Positions 46,736 through 55,952 of a stretch of DNA of 64,000 nt are shown here, piece by piece. The translations under genes were made by a program, and so were the position numbers. Below the pieces are notes generated by a model. It worked only from the letters and a program-made list of their open reading frames with translations, had not been told where the DNA came from and ran no database searches. How positions within the stretch are numbered: position 1 is the first letter of the stretch; every line of letters begins with the position of its first letter. The DNA comes from Nocardioides terrae (GTDB lineage: Bacteria > Actinomycetota > Actinomycetes > Propionibacteriales > Nocardioidaceae): the NCBI RefSeq assembly GCF_900112345.1, contig NZ_FOLB01000001.1, forward strand, positions 372,001-436,000, given 5' to 3'.

Positions 46736-47242
46736 ATGATCGGCGATCGGTGGGGCGTCACCGACGCCGACGTACGCCGGCCCTATCCGTGCGACGCCCT
46801 GGTCGACTCGCCGACGTTGCAGGCGTGGCGGGGCGTGTCGGTCGCCGCGTCGCCGGAGGCGGTGTGGCCCTGGCTGGCCCAGGTGCGGCTGGCGCCGTAC
46901 TCCTACGACTGGATCGACAACCGCGGCCGTCGCTCGCCGCGATCGCTGGTCGGGCTGGCCGAGCCGACGGTCGGCGAGCCGTTCACGGCCGTCGGAGGGC
47001 GGCCGCAGGGCAGGATCCTCTCCGTCGACCCGGGTCATCAGCTGACGGCGACGATCATGGGCGCGCTGATGTCCTACGTGCTGGAGCCGTCCGCCGCCGG
47101 TTCCACGCGGCTGCTGCTGAAGGTGGTCGCCTGCCCGTCACGCTGGGCGGCGCCGCTGCTCGCCGTCGGCGACCTGGTGATGGCGCGCCGGCAGCTGCTC
47201 AACCTCAAGGGCCTCGCGGAGCGCCCGGCACCCACTGGATAG
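46736..47242 (+). CDS. SRPBCC-fold protein
   Basis: A 168-aa helix-grip (START/polyketide-cyclase-like) protein: WRGVSVAASPEAVWPWLAQV opens the fold, YDWIDNRGRRSPRS follows, and a long C-terminal helix ends ARRQLLNLKGLAE. Such proteins bind lipophilic small molecules; this subgroup has no assigned ligand. It begins 4 bp after the pepP stop and may be co-transcribed with it. Confidence 0.7.
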   Translation: MIGDRWGVTDADVRRPYPCDALVDSPTLQAWRGVSVAASPEAVWPWLAQVRLAPYSYDWIDNRGRRSPRSLVGLAEPTVGEPFTAVGGRPQGRILSVDPGHQLTATIMGALMSYVLEPSAAGSTRLLLKVVACPSRWAAPLLAVGDLVMARRQLLNLKGLAERPAPTG

Positions 47243-47245
47243 CCT
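47240..47245 (+). promoter_or_regulatory. Candidate leaderless -10 of the thioesterase gene
   Basis: TAGCCT, 5 nt before GTG 47251. Its first two bases belong to the upstream gene's TAG stop, so this could be coincidence. Confidence 0.3.
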
Positions 47246-47250
47246 GCCGC

Positions 47251-48021
47251 GTGCCTTACTTCCTCCGCACCGGCGACAACGCCTTCACCCCGACCGAGCA
47301 CGTCAGCGGCGCGTGGCGGACCGACGAGCAGCACGTCGCACCCGCGCTCGGCGTGATGACGCACGCCGTCGAGGGGGACCACCGTCAGCGCCGCGGTGGC
47401 GATGCCCTGGCGGTCTCGCGGCTCTCCTTCGACATCCTCGGTGTGCTGCCCATGGCCGAGTGCGAGGTGGACGTCCGGGTCGTCCGGCCGGGCCGGACCA
47501 TCGAGCTCGTCGAGGCCGTGCTCAGCCATGCCGGCCGGCCGGCGGTCGTCCTGCGGGCGTGGCTGCTGGCGCGCGGCGACACCACCGACCTCAGCGGCAC
47601 CCACCTGCCGGCTCTGCCGGAGCCCGGCTCGCTGCCGGCCTGGGACCCGACCACGGTGTGGCCGGGCGGTTTCATCGCCTCGGCGCAGCTCCGGCGGGAC
47701 GAGACCGCGCCCGGCCGGGCCCGCTACTGGGTCCGCACCGACGTCCCATTGCTCGACGAGGAGACCAGTCCGCTCGCCAGCGCCGCCGGGCTCCTCGACA
47801 TCGCCAACGGGATGACGGTGCGAGCCAGCCCGTCCGAGGTCCTCTTCCCCAACGTCGACCTGACCGCGCACCTCGTCCGGACGCCCGCGCCCGGATGGCT
47901 GGGCTTCGACACGACCGTCACGTTCGGCCCGGACGGCCACGGGTTGACCAGCAGCGTCCTCCACGACTCCGGCGGCCCGCTGGGGACGCTCGCCCAGACG
48001 CTCACCGTCCGGCCGCTCTGA
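47251..48021 (+). CDS. Thioesterase-superfamily protein (4HBT_3 type)
   Basis: A 256-aa protein of the acyl-CoA thioesterase-like superfamily with two hotdog halves: the first contains RLSFDILGVLPMAECEVDVRVVR, the second NVDLTAHLVRTPAPGWLGFDT. Usually annotated as thioesterase family protein; the substrate is unknown. It starts 8 bp after the SRPBCC gene and precedes the TetR gene. Confidence 0.8.
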   Translation: MPYFLRTGDNAFTPTEHVSGAWRTDEQHVAPALGVMTHAVEGDHRQRRGGDALAVSRLSFDILGVLPMAECEVDVRVVRPGRTIELVEAVLSHAGRPAVVLRAWLLARGDTTDLSGTHLPALPEPGSLPAWDPTTVWPGGFIASAQLRRDETAPGRARYWVRTDVPLLDEETSPLASAAGLLDIANGMTVRASPSEVLFPNVDLTAHLVRTPAPGWLGFDTTVTFGPDGHGLTSSVLHDSGGPLGTLAQTLTVRPL

Positions 48022-48059
48022 CCGGGTGCGCCAGCCCGGCGGTGTGACAGGCTTCGGCT

Positions 48060-48662
48060 GTGACTGAAGCGATCACACGCTCTCGACGCGGCCGACCGGG
48101 GCACGACCGGGACGCCGTGCTGCGGGCTGCGGTCGCCCTCTTCATCCGCAAGGGGTACGACGCCACCAGCATCGACGACATCGCGAAGTCGCTCAACGTC
48201 ACCAAGTCGGCGGTCTACCACCACGTCAGCAGCAAGGAGCAGCTGCTCGCCGAGGTGCTGGACGAGGCTCTGGACGAGCTCGACAGCGCCGTGGACGCCG
48301 CCACCAGGGGCACCGGCCCGGCCTCCGAACGGCTGCGCGACGTCGTACGCCGGAGCGTGGAGGTGCTGGTCGCGCACCAGTCGGCCGTCACGCTGCTCCT
48401 GCGCGTGCACGGGAACAGCGACACCGAGGTGGCCGCACTGAGGCGACGGCGCCGGATCGACCGTGCCCTGGCCAGTCTCGTCAACGAGGCGGTGGAGGAG
48501 GGAGCGCTGCGCGCCGACCTCGACCCGGACGTGCTGAGCCGGCTGCTGTTCGGCATGGTCAACTCGCTCGTCGAGTGGTACCGCCCGAACGGCGAGATCT
48601 CGGCCGATCAGCTCGCCTCGACCGTCGCCGCCCTGGCCTTCGACGGGCTCGTCAGGGCCTGA
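48060..48662 (+). CDS. TetR family regulator, probable PaaR
   Basis: A 200-aa repressor. N-terminal helix-turn-helix: AVLRAAVALFIRKGYDATSID, DIAKSLNVTKSAVYHHVSSKEQLL; the C-terminal ligand domain follows. It ends 18 bp from the 3' end of the convergent paaK gene, the far end of the phenylacetate operon. In Corynebacterium a TetR protein (PaaR) responds to phenylacetyl-CoA; this gene is the natural candidate for the same role here (inference). Confidence 0.85.
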   Translation: MTEAITRSRRGRPGHDRDAVLRAAVALFIRKGYDATSIDDIAKSLNVTKSAVYHHVSSKEQLLAEVLDEALDELDSAVDAATRGTGPASERLRDVVRRSVEVLVAHQSAVTLLLRVHGNSDTEVAALRRRRRIDRALASLVNEAVEEGALRADLDPDVLSRLLFGMVNSLVEWYRPNGEISADQLASTVAALAFDGLVRA

Positions 48663-48680
48663 ACCGACGGGACCCAGCGC

Positions 48681-49988
48681 TCAGCGCGGCGGCCGCTGGT
48701 CGACGATCCGGCGCATCTTCCCGACCGACCGCTCGATGCCGGCCGGCTCGACCACGTCGACCGCGACCGTGACGCCGATCGAGTTCTTGATCTGCCGCTG
48801 GAGGAGCGCGCCCGCCTGCCGCGCATCCTCGGCGGACGCCGACTCGCGGCGCTCCACCCGGACGGTCATGTTGTCCAGGATCCCGTCGCGGCCGAGCACG
48901 CACTGGAAGTGCGGCGACAGCTCGCGCGTCGCCAGGACGAGCTCCTCGATCTGGGTCGGGAACAGGTTCACGCCACGCAGGATGATCATGTCGTCGGTGC
49001 GCCCGGTGACCTTCTCCATCCTGCGCATGGTCCGCGCCGTGCCGGGCAGCAGCCGGGTGAGGTCTCGCGTCCGGTAGCGGATGACGGGCATCGCCTGCTT
49101 CGTCAGCGAGGTGAAGACCAGCTCACCCACCTCGCCGTCGGGCAGCACCTCGCCCGTGACCGGGTCGATGATCTCGGGATAGAAGTGGTCCTCCCAGATG
49201 TGGAGTCCGTCCTTCGTCTCGACGCACTCGCTCGCCACGCCCGGGCCCATGACCTCCGAGAGTCCGTAGATGTCGACGGCGTGCATGTCGAGGCGCTCCT
49301 CCATCTCGCGCCGCATGTCGTTGGTCCACGGCTCGGCGCCGAAGATGCCGACCTTGAGCGAGGTGCTGCGCGGGTCGATCCCCTGACGCTCCATCTCGTC
49401 GATCACGGAGAGCATGTAGGACGGGGTCACCATGATGATGTCGGGGCGGAAGTCCTGGATGAGCTGCACCTGGCGCTCCGTCATGCCGCCCGAGACGGGG
49501 ATGACCGTGCAACCGAGCTTCTCGGCGCCGTAGTGCGCCCCCAGCCCGCCGGTGAACAGGCCGTAGCCGTAGGCGTTGTGGAGGAGGTGACCGGCACGGC
49601 CGCCGGCAGCACGGATGCTGCGCGCCACGACCGTCGCCCACGCGTCGATGTCGTCGCGCGTGTAGCCGACCACGGTCGGCTTGCCGGTGGTCCCCGAGGA
49701 TGCATGGATGCGGACGACCTCCTCACGAGGAACCGCGAACATCTTGAACGGGTAGTTCTCCCGCAGGTCCGCCTTCACGGTGAAGGGCAGCATCGCCAGG
49801 TCGGACAGGTCCTTGATGTCACCGGGATGCACGCCGGCCCGGTCGAACGACGCGCGGTAGTGCGGCACGTTCTCGTAGGCATGACGCACCGACCAGCGCA
49901 GGCGCTCGGTCTGGAGGCTCCGCAGCTCGTCGACCGAGGCGGTCTCGATCGGCTCCAGGTCACCGGGCTGGGGGCTGAGGTCCTGCAT
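48681..49988 (-). CDS. paaK: Phenylacetate--CoA ligase
   Basis: Adenylate-forming enzyme of 435 aa that activates phenylacetate to phenylacetyl-CoA, the entry step. The ATP motif is HASSGTTGKPTVVGYTRDD, followed by the PaaK-typical YGLSEVMGPGVASEC and TGRTDDMIILRGVNLFPTQIEE, and the C-terminal lysine region ERSVGKMRRIVDQR. ATG 49988 has AGGAG 6 nt upstream. Last gene of the paaABCDE operon, 41 bp after paaI. Confidence 0.95.
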   Translation of the reverse strand: MQDLSPQPGDLEPIETASVDELRSLQTERLRWSVRHAYENVPHYRASFDRAGVHPGDIKDLSDLAMLPFTVKADLRENYPFKMFAVPREEVVRIHASSGTTGKPTVVGYTRDDIDAWATVVARSIRAAGGRAGHLLHNAYGYGLFTGGLGAHYGAEKLGCTVIPVSGGMTERQVQLIQDFRPDIIMVTPSYMLSVIDEMERQGIDPRSTSLKVGIFGAEPWTNDMRREMEERLDMHAVDIYGLSEVMGPGVASECVETKDGLHIWEDHFYPEIIDPVTGEVLPDGEVGELVFTSLTKQAMPVIRYRTRDLTRLLPGTARTMRRMEKVTGRTDDMIILRGVNLFPTQIEELVLATRELSPHFQCVLGRDGILDNMTVRVERRESASAEDARQAGALLQRQIKNSIGVTVAVDVVEPAGIERSVGKMRRIVDQRPPR

Positions 49989-50029
49989 GGTCGCTCCTGT
50001 CGGTCGAGCTGTCGTACGTGTTCGGGTGC

Positions 50030-50449
50030 TCAGTCGCGCGCGATGGTCCGGCTGCGGCCGCGGAAGACCGCCACCGTCCCACCGTCGGGCTCGCGGTGGA
50101 CCGTGACGTCGTAGATCCCGGACCGGCCGCGCAGCGCGGTCTCGTCCGCGGTCGCGACGAGCCGGTCGCCGAGCCGGCCGGCCTCGAGGAAGCTCACGTC
50201 GAAGCCCGACGCGACGGTCATCCGCCCGCGCGAGTTGCACGCGAGGGCGAAGGCGCTGTCGGCGAGTGCGGCGACCAGGCCACCGTGGGCGATCCCGTAG
50301 CCGTTGACCATGTCCTCGCGGACCGTCATCGCGACCACGGCGCAGCCGGGCCCGAGGTCGAGGAGCTCCATGCCGAGCGCGCGCGAGGCCGGGTCGTCGG
50401 CCCACATCGTGCGGGAGGTGTCGAGCGGGTCGGGCAGCGCATCGGTCAC
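50030..50449 (-). CDS. paaI: Hydroxyphenylacetyl-CoA thioesterase PaaI
   Basis: A 139-aa hotdog thioesterase that releases CoA from stalled (hydroxy)phenylacetyl-CoA intermediates. NGYGIAHGGLVAALADSAFALA is the active-site helix with the catalytic Asp. The GTG at 50449 overlaps the paaH stop (GTGA); a second GTG at 50452 would add one residue. Confidence 0.9.
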   Translation of the reverse strand: MTDALPDPLDTSRTMWADDPASRALGMELLDLGPGCAVVAMTVREDMVNGYGIAHGGLVAALADSAFALACNSRGRMTVASGFDVSFLEAGRLGDRLVATADETALRGRSGIYDVTVHREPDGGTVAVFRGRSRTIARD

Positions 50450-51294
50450 CACCGGTAGAACCCCTCTCCGGTCTTGCGGCCGAGCTTGTCGGCCGCGACG
50501 AGGTCGCGGAGGATCTGCGGCGGCTCGAAGCGGGGGCTCACCTCGCGGGCGAGGTGCTCGGCGATGGCCAGGCGTACGTCGAGCCCGACGATGTCGCTCG
50601 TGCGCAGCGGCCCGACGGGGTGGCGGTAGCCGAGGGTCATGGCGGTGTCGATGTCGGCGGCGGACGCGACGCCCTCCTCGAGCATGCGCATCGCCTCCAG
50701 CGCGATGGCGACGCCCAGCCGGCTCGACGCGAAGCCGGGCGAGTCGGTGACGGTGATCGCGGTCTTGCCCAGTGCCTCGACCCAGCCCTGCGCCCGGCCG
50801 ACGAGGCCGGCGTCGGTCGTGGCGCCGACGACGATCTCGACCAGCGCGCTGGCCGGGACGGGGTTGAAGAAGTGCAGGCCGAGGAACCGGTCCGGACGGG
50901 CCAGCCGCCCGGCGAGCCCGTCGACGGAGAGCGAGCTGGTGTTGGTCGCGAGCACCGCCTCCGGAGCAGCGGCCTCGATGCCGGTGAGGACCTGTGCCTT
51001 CAGGTCGACGTCCTCGGGGACCGCCTCCACGACGAGCTCGGCCGTGGCCAGCGCACCGGCGTCGTCGCTGACCCGCAGCCGCGCGGTGTAGCTGCCCAGG
51101 TCACCGCCGAGCTTGCCGCGCTCGCGGGCGGTGGTCAGGCTGTCGAGCACCCGCTGCCGCGCCTGCTCGGCGGCGTCGGCGGTCGCCTCGATGACGGTGA
51201 CGGACGAGCCGGAGACGAGGAAGGAGTGGGCGATGCCCGCACCCATGCGTCCTCCCCCGTAGACGCCGACCTCGCTGGGGAGGGTGGAGGTCAT
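50446..51294 (-). CDS. paaH: 3-hydroxyacyl-CoA dehydrogenase PaaH
   Basis: A 282-aa NAD-dependent dehydrogenase that oxidises 3-hydroxyadipyl-CoA to 3-oxoadipyl-CoA. VYGGGRMGAGIAHSF is the NAD loop, NTSSLSV and GLHFFNPVP (catalytic His) lie in the centre, and the C-terminal domain ends LGRKTGEGFYRW. Compact single-domain form, as in 3-hydroxybutyryl-CoA dehydrogenases. Coupled on both sides by 4-bp overlaps. Confidence 0.92.
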   Translation of the reverse strand: MTSTLPSEVGVYGGGRMGAGIAHSFLVSGSSVTVIEATADAAEQARQRVLDSLTTARERGKLGGDLGSYTARLRVSDDAGALATAELVVEAVPEDVDLKAQVLTGIEAAAPEAVLATNTSSLSVDGLAGRLARPDRFLGLHFFNPVPASALVEIVVGATTDAGLVGRAQGWVEALGKTAITVTDSPGFASSRLGVAIALEAMRMLEEGVASAADIDTAMTLGYRHPVGPLRTSDIVGLDVRLAIAEHLAREVSPRFEPPQILRDLVAADKLGRKTGEGFYRW

Positions 51295-52040
51295 CGCTGG
51301 GAGTCCTTTCGGCGGTCGAGGAACGCGGTCATCCGCTCGTGCTTGTCGGCGGTCTCGAACAGGATGGCCTGGGCGAGGTCGTCGACGAAGGGGTGCGCCT
51401 CCCGTGGCGCGTGGAAGACGGCCTTGGTGAGGCGTACGGCGAGCGGCGCCTGCTTCGCGATCGAGTCGGCCCAGCGGTGCCCGGCCGCCAGGAGCTCGTC
51501 CCGCTCGACGACCTCGTTGAGCAGCCGCACGGCCCGCGCCTCGTCGGCGTCGAGCACGCGGCCGGTCAGCAGGATCTCCTTGGCGAGCGGCTCCCCCACC
51601 AGCTCGGCGAGCCGCCAGGCCGCGCCGGCGGAGGCGAGGATGCCGAGCCCGGTCTCCGGGTTGCCGATCCTGGTGGTCGGCGTACCGATGCGGAAGTCGC
51701 AGGCGTAGGCGAGCTCGGCTCCCCCGCCCAGCGCGTAGCCGTCGACCAGCGCGATGACCGGCATCGGCAGGCGGCGGATGCGGTCGAAGAGACCGGAGTT
51801 GATGCCGCGCAGGGCGTCGTCGCGGCGCCGCTCCCGCAGCTGGCCGATGTCGGCGCCGGCAGCGAAGCCACCGCCCTCACCGACGATCAGGGCGACCCGC
51901 GGCTCGGCCTCGAGGATCGCGCACGCCCGGTGCAGCTCGTCGACCATCTGCTGGTCGATGGCGTTGCGGACCTCCGGCCGGTTGAGGCGGAGCAGCACGC
52001 GGTCGGGCTGCTCCTCGAGCAGGACGGCAGTTCCGGTCAC
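51291..52040 (-). CDS. paaF: Enoyl-CoA hydratase PaaF
   Basis: A 249-aa crotonase that hydrates 2,3-dehydroadipyl-CoA. The oxyanion-hole region GEGGGFAAGADIGQL and GYALGGGAELAYACDFRIG are clear, and the glutamate in GNPETGLGI serves as catalytic acid. GTG 52040 has AGGAAC 3 nt upstream. It ends in an ATGA overlap with paaH. Assignment as PaaF, not PaaG, rests on the catalytic Glu and on the second crotonase at 58385. Confidence 0.87.
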   Translation of the reverse strand: MTGTAVLLEEQPDRVLLRLNRPEVRNAIDQQMVDELHRACAILEAEPRVALIVGEGGGFAAGADIGQLRERRRDDALRGINSGLFDRIRRLPMPVIALVDGYALGGGAELAYACDFRIGTPTTRIGNPETGLGILASAGAAWRLAELVGEPLAKEILLTGRVLDADEARAVRLLNEVVERDELLAAGHRWADSIAKQAPLAVRLTKAVFHAPREAHPFVDDLAQAILFETADKHERMTAFLDRRKDSQR

Positions 52041-52050
52041 GTCGTTCCTC

Positions 52051-53139
52051 TCAGGCGTCGAAGTCGACGGTGACGCAGTCTCCGACGGGGTAGGACTGGC
52101 AGGTGAGCACGAAGCCGGCGTCGACCTCGGCGGGCTCGAGGGCGTAGTTGCGCCGCATGTCGACCACTCCGTCGGTGACCTTGGCGCGGCAGGTGCCGCA
52201 CACGCCGCCCTTGCAGGCGAAGGGGAGGTCGGAGCGGGACGCCTGTGCGGCGTCGAGGATGCTCTGGTCGCGCGGCAGGGCGGCGGTGGCGGAGAGGCCG
52301 TCGAGGACGATGGTGACGTCGGTGGTGGCACCGTCGTAGACGCGGTCGAGGCGCTTGAGCTCCGGCGGCGGCTCGTCGACGTAGAAGAGCTCGAAGTGGA
52401 TCCGGTCGGCCGCGACACCGAGCTCGGTGAGCACCTCGCGCGCGTCGTTGATCATGGCGAAGGGGCCGCAGAGCCAGACGTCGTCGAACTGCTCGACGGG
52501 CAGCAGGACGTCGAGGATCCGCCGGATCCGGTCGGCGTCGAGGCGACCGGAGAAGAGCTCGGCGTCCCGGGGCTCTCGGGAGAGCACGTGGACCAGCTGC
52601 AGCCGCGACCCGAAGGCGTTCTTGAGGTCACCCAGGTCCTCGGCGAACATGACCGACCCGCTCGTCCGGTTGCCGTAGAGCAGCGCGACCTCGGCGTCGC
52701 CGTGCGTCAGCAGCGAGGTCGCGATCGACAGCATGGGCGTGATGCCGGAGCCGGCCGCGATGCACAGGTGTCGACCACCGGCGCGCGGGTCGGCGGTGAA
52801 GCTGCCGGTCGGGACCTGCACCTCGATCTCGTCGCCAGGCCGGACGTCGTGGACCAGCCACGTCGAGAACAGCCCGTCCGGGATCTCGCGGACGCCGATC
52901 CGGGGACGGGCGCCCACGGGCGCGCAGATGGAGTAGGAGCGCCGCTCCTCGCGACCGCCGACGGTGCGCCGCAGCGTGAGGGACTGCCCGGGCAGGAAGG
53001 CGTAGTCCTCGGCCAGCTCCGGGGGCACGTCGAAGGTGACGGCCGCGGCGTCCTCGCAGAGCGTCTCGACAGCTGCCACGGTGAGGGTGTGGAAGGCGGC
53101 CGTCCTGGCGGAGCGAGGGGCGGTCTCGACGACGGTCAT
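52051..53139 (-). CDS. paaE: Phenylacetyl-CoA epoxidase, reductase subunit PaaE
   Basis: A 362-aa reductase feeding electrons from NAD(P)H to the di-iron epoxidase. FAD domain with RSYSICAP, NAD domain with AAGSGITPMLSI and WLCGPFAMI, and a C-terminal plant-type 2Fe-2S ferredoxin domain with CKGGVCGTCRAKV and a fourth Cys in LTCQSYP. Separated from paaD by one base. Confidence 0.95.
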   Translation of the reverse strand: MTVVETAPRSARTAAFHTLTVAAVETLCEDAAAVTFDVPPELAEDYAFLPGQSLTLRRTVGGREERRSYSICAPVGARPRIGVREIPDGLFSTWLVHDVRPGDEIEVQVPTGSFTADPRAGGRHLCIAAGSGITPMLSIATSLLTHGDAEVALLYGNRTSGSVMFAEDLGDLKNAFGSRLQLVHVLSREPRDAELFSGRLDADRIRRILDVLLPVEQFDDVWLCGPFAMINDAREVLTELGVAADRIHFELFYVDEPPPELKRLDRVYDGATTDVTIVLDGLSATAALPRDQSILDAAQASRSDLPFACKGGVCGTCRAKVTDGVVDMRRNYALEPAEVDAGFVLTCQSYPVGDCVTVDFDA

Positions 53140-53140
53140 C

Positions 53141-53653
53141 TCAGATCTCCTTCACGTGCTCGAACGGCTCGAGGCACGCCGTGCAGCGGTAGAGCGCCTT
53201 GCAGGCGGTGGCGCCGAACTCCGAGGTCAGCTCGACCTGCGCGGAGCCGCACCGCGGGCAGGTCAGCCGGCGGCGGGTCGGCGACAGGTTCAGCGCGATC
53301 GGGCCGTCGGCGCTGGGCGCCCTGCCCGGCGCCGACAGCCCGTGCGCACGGAGAGCCGCCCGTCCGCGCTCGCTGATCCAGTCGCTGGACCACGCCGGGC
53401 TGAGCGCCACCTCGACGCGGGCGTCGTACCCGGCGTCGGTCAGCTTGTGCACGAGGTCGTCGCGCATCGTCGCCATCGCGGGGCACCCGGAGTAGGTCGG
53501 CGTGATGGTGACGACGACCCGGCCGCCGGACTCGCGGACGCCACGGAGCACCCCGAGGTCCTCGAGGGTCAGCATCGGCATCTCGGGGTCGGTGACCGAG
53601 GCCGCGATGTCGTACGCCGTCGTGGCGGTCGCGGTCGCGGTCGGCATGCTCAC
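53141..53653 (-). CDS. paaD: Phenylacetyl-CoA epoxidase maturation subunit PaaD
   Basis: A 170-aa protein with an N-terminal MIP18/DUF59 domain (VTDPEMPMLTLEDLGVLRGV, ITPTYSGCPAM) and a C-terminal zinc-ribbon-like CPRCGS...CTAC. It is needed for the Fe centre of the epoxidase. The GTG at 53653 overlaps the paaC stop (GTGA); ATG 53647 two codons later is the alternative. Confidence 0.93.
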   Translation of the reverse strand: MSMPTATATATTAYDIAASVTDPEMPMLTLEDLGVLRGVRESGGRVVVTITPTYSGCPAMATMRDDLVHKLTDAGYDARVEVALSPAWSSDWISERGRAALRAHGLSAPGRAPSADGPIALNLSPTRRRLTCPRCGSAQVELTSEFGATACKALYRCTACLEPFEHVKEI

Positions 53654-54603
53654 CACTTCCCCATCGGGTGGGCGCGGGCGACCACCTGCATCTCGGCGAG
53701 CATCCGGGAGAGCGCCTCGGTGTGCAGCCCGTCGCGGCCGGTGCGCCCCTGGACGCCTGCGAGCGGCGCGGCGCCGGGCCGGTCGACGCCGCTGACGGCG
53801 AAGACCTGCTCCAGCACGACGTCGACCTCGTCGGCCACGGCGGCCGGGTCGACACCGACGCCGGCAGCGGCGACGCCGGCCTCGACGGGGTGGGTCGAGA
53901 GCGGCTCGCCGAACAGCGGCCACAGCTCGGCCAGCGCGGCCGTGAGCCGGCGGCGCGACTCGTCGGTCCCCTGGGCGAGGGTGAGGAACCAGCGACCGGC
54001 GTAGTCACGGTGGTAGGTCAGCTCCTTGACCCCCTTCGCCGCGATGGCGGCGAGCACCGGGTCGCGACTCTCGGCCAGCCGGGTGAACAGCGAGAGCCGG
54101 ACGGTTGCGAACAGCAGCGTCCGCACGACCACGTGGGCGAAGTCACCGTTCGGCACCTCGGTGATCCGCAGGTTGCGGAACTGGCCGGCGTCGCGGAAGA
54201 AGGCGAGCGCGTCCTCGGCCGGGACGGGCGACCCCTCGGGCAGGGTCGGGACGACGGAGGGGTCGGCCGCGGCGGCCCGCGCCAGGAGCAGCCGCGCCTG
54301 GCCCAGGAGGTCGAGGGCGATGTTGGCCAGCGCGATGTCCTCCTCCAGGTCCGGGGCGTTGCTGCACCACTCGGAGATGCGCTGGGAAAGAACGAGCGCG
54401 TCGTCGCCGAGCATCAGGCAGTAGGTCGCCAGCTCGTGGGCGTCGACGTCGTCGGGGACGGTGGTGTCGACGCCGGCGAGCGGGTCCTCGAAGTCGGTGC
54501 CGAAGGCCCACTGGGAGTCGTCCCCGGCGACGTCGTGGTGCTCGAGCAGGCCGTCGTAGACGTTGCCCGCGGCGGCGTTGGGGTCGGGGGTCGAGTGCGA
54601 CAT
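53650..54603 (-). CDS. paaC: Phenylacetyl-CoA epoxidase structural subunit PaaC
   Basis: A 317-aa helical ferritin-like subunit that pairs with PaaA. LGDDALVLSQRISEWCSNAPDLEEDIALANIALDLLGQA and KGVKELTYHRDYAGRWFL are characteristic. An N-terminal extension of ~45 residues (Asp/Gly-rich) is longer than in E. coli PaaC (~250 aa). It starts 7 bp after paaB. Confidence 0.94.
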   Translation of the reverse strand: MSHSTPDPNAAAGNVYDGLLEHHDVAGDDSQWAFGTDFEDPLAGVDTTVPDDVDAHELATYCLMLGDDALVLSQRISEWCSNAPDLEEDIALANIALDLLGQARLLLARAAAADPSVVPTLPEGSPVPAEDALAFFRDAGQFRNLRITEVPNGDFAHVVVRTLLFATVRLSLFTRLAESRDPVLAAIAAKGVKELTYHRDYAGRWFLTLAQGTDESRRRLTAALAELWPLFGEPLSTHPVEAGVAAAGVGVDPAAVADEVDVVLEQVFAVSGVDRPGAAPLAGVQGRTGRDGLHTEALSRMLAEMQVVARAHPMGKW

Positions 54604-54610
54604 CAGCTGC

Positions 54611-54901
54611 TCACATGTGGGGGACGTTGTCGGGGATGTCGTAGAAGGTGGGGTGTCGGTAGACCTTGTCGCCCGACGGAGCGAAGAGCGGATCCTTCTC
54701 GTCGGGGCTGGACGCCGTGATGTCGGCGGACCTCACGACCCAGATGCTGACGCCCTCGTTGCGGCGGGTGTAGACGTCACGGGCGTGCCGGATGGCCATG
54801 TCGTCGTCGGGCGCGTGGAGCGAGCCGACGTGGACGTGGTTCAGACCGCGCTTGCCGCGCACGAACACCTCGTAGAGGGGCCACTCGCGCCTGTCGCTCA
54901 T
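54611..54901 (-). CDS. paaB: Phenylacetyl-CoA epoxidase subunit PaaB
   Basis: A 96-aa small subunit bridging the PaaAC heterodimers. [21 protein letters not shown] is the family signature, followed by [25 protein letters not shown]. It overlaps paaA by ATGA. Confidence 0.95.
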   Translation of the reverse strand: MSDRREWPLYEVFVRGKRGLNHVHVGSLHAPDDDMAIRHARDVYTRRNEGVSIWVVRSADITASSPDEKDPLFAPSGDKVYRHPTFYDIPDNVPHM

Positions 54902-55929
54902 CGGACCTCCTCCGTTTCGCTGGTCGAGTAGCCCTCGCGAGGAACGAGCGCGGGTGTGTCGAGACCACCCGACTTGTCCGCGAACGCGAGCGCCGCCTCA
55001 CGGACCCACGCGCCGTCCTCGTGGGCGCGGCGGCGGTGCGCGAGCCGCTGGGCGTTGCACGGGCCGTTGCCCTTGACGACCTGCATGAACTCGTCCCAGT
55101 CGGGCTGGCCGAAGTCGTGGTGGCCGCGCTCCTCGTTCCAGCGCAGCTCCGGGTCGGGCAGCGTGACGCCGAGGGCCTCGGCCTGCGGGACGCTCATGTC
55201 GACGAAGCGCTGGCGGAGGTCGTCGTTGGTGTTGCGCTTGATGCCCCAGGCCATCGACTGGGCGGTGTTCGGGGACTCGTCGTCGGGCGGCCCGAACATC
55301 ATCAGCGCCGGCCACCAGAACCGGTTCACCGACTCCTGCACCATCGCGCGCTGCTCGTCGGTGCCCTGCATCATCGTCATGAGCAGCTCGTAGCCCTGCC
55401 GCTGGTGGAAGGACTCCTCCTTGCAGACGCGGATCATCGCCCGGCCGTAGGGGCCGTACGACGTCCGGCACAGCGGCACCTGGTTGCAGATCGCGGCACC
55501 ATCGACGAGCCAGCCGATCGTGCCGACGTCGGCGTAGGAGAGCGTCGGGTAGTTGAAGATCGAGGAGTACTTCTGCTTGCCGGCCAGCAGCATCTCGGTG
55601 AGCTCCTGGCGGGAGGGGCCGAGGGTCTCGGTCGCGGAGTAGAGGTAGAGCCCGTGGCCGGCCTCGTCCTGCACCTTGGCGAGCAGGATGGCCTTGCGGC
55701 GCAGCGACGGCGCGCGGCTGATCCAGTTGCCCTCGGGCTGCATGCCGATGATCTCGGAGTGGGCGTGCTGGGCGACCTGTCGGATCAGCGTCTTGCGGTA
55801 GCCCTCGGGCATCCAGTCGCGAGGCTCGACGCGGTCGTTGCGCTCGACGATCGCGTCGAACTGCTCGAGCAGAGCGCGCTCGGCGGTCGGGTCTGGCGCC
55901 ATGCCGGTTTCGGTGTCCGTGGTCGGCAC
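54898..55929 (-). CDS. paaA: Phenylacetyl-CoA 1,2-epoxidase catalytic subunit PaaA
   Basis: A 343-aa di-iron oxygenase subunit that epoxidises the ring of phenylacetyl-CoA. Iron ligands are in the [19 protein letters not shown] and [11 protein letters not shown] segments. GTG 55929 has a strong AGGAGGA ribosome site. The C-terminal ~16 residues ([16 protein letters not shown]) are encoded by a copy of the dispersed palindromic element found after pepN, so the repeat has been absorbed into the gene. First gene of the operon paaA-B-C-D-E-F-H-I-K. Confidence 0.96.
   Translation of the reverse strand: MPTTDTETGMAPDPTAERALLEQFDAIVERNDRVEPRDWMPEGYRKTLIRQVAQHAHSEIIGMQPEGNWISRAPSLRRKAILLAKVQDEAGHGLYLYSATETLGPSRQELTEMLLAGKQKYSSIFNYPTLSYADVGTIGWLVDGAAICNQVPLCRTSYGPYGRAMIRVCKEESFHQRQGYELLMTMMQGTDEQRAMVQESVNRFWWPALMMFGPPDDESPNTAQSMAWGIKRNTNDDLRQRFVDMSVPQAEALGVTLPDPELRWNEERGHHDFGQPDWDEFMQVVKGNGPCNAQRLAHRRRAHEDGAWVREAALAFADKSGGLDTPALVPREGYSTSETEEVR
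54922..54966 (+). repeat. Dispersed palindromic element inside the 3' end of paaA
   Basis: 45 bp from GGTCGAGTAG to GTCGAGACC, with the same ends as the copies at 26999-27165 and a diverged middle. It is read in frame as the PaaA C-terminus. Confidence 0.75.
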
Positions 55930-55952
55930 GATTCCTCCTCGTCGCAGGGTTT

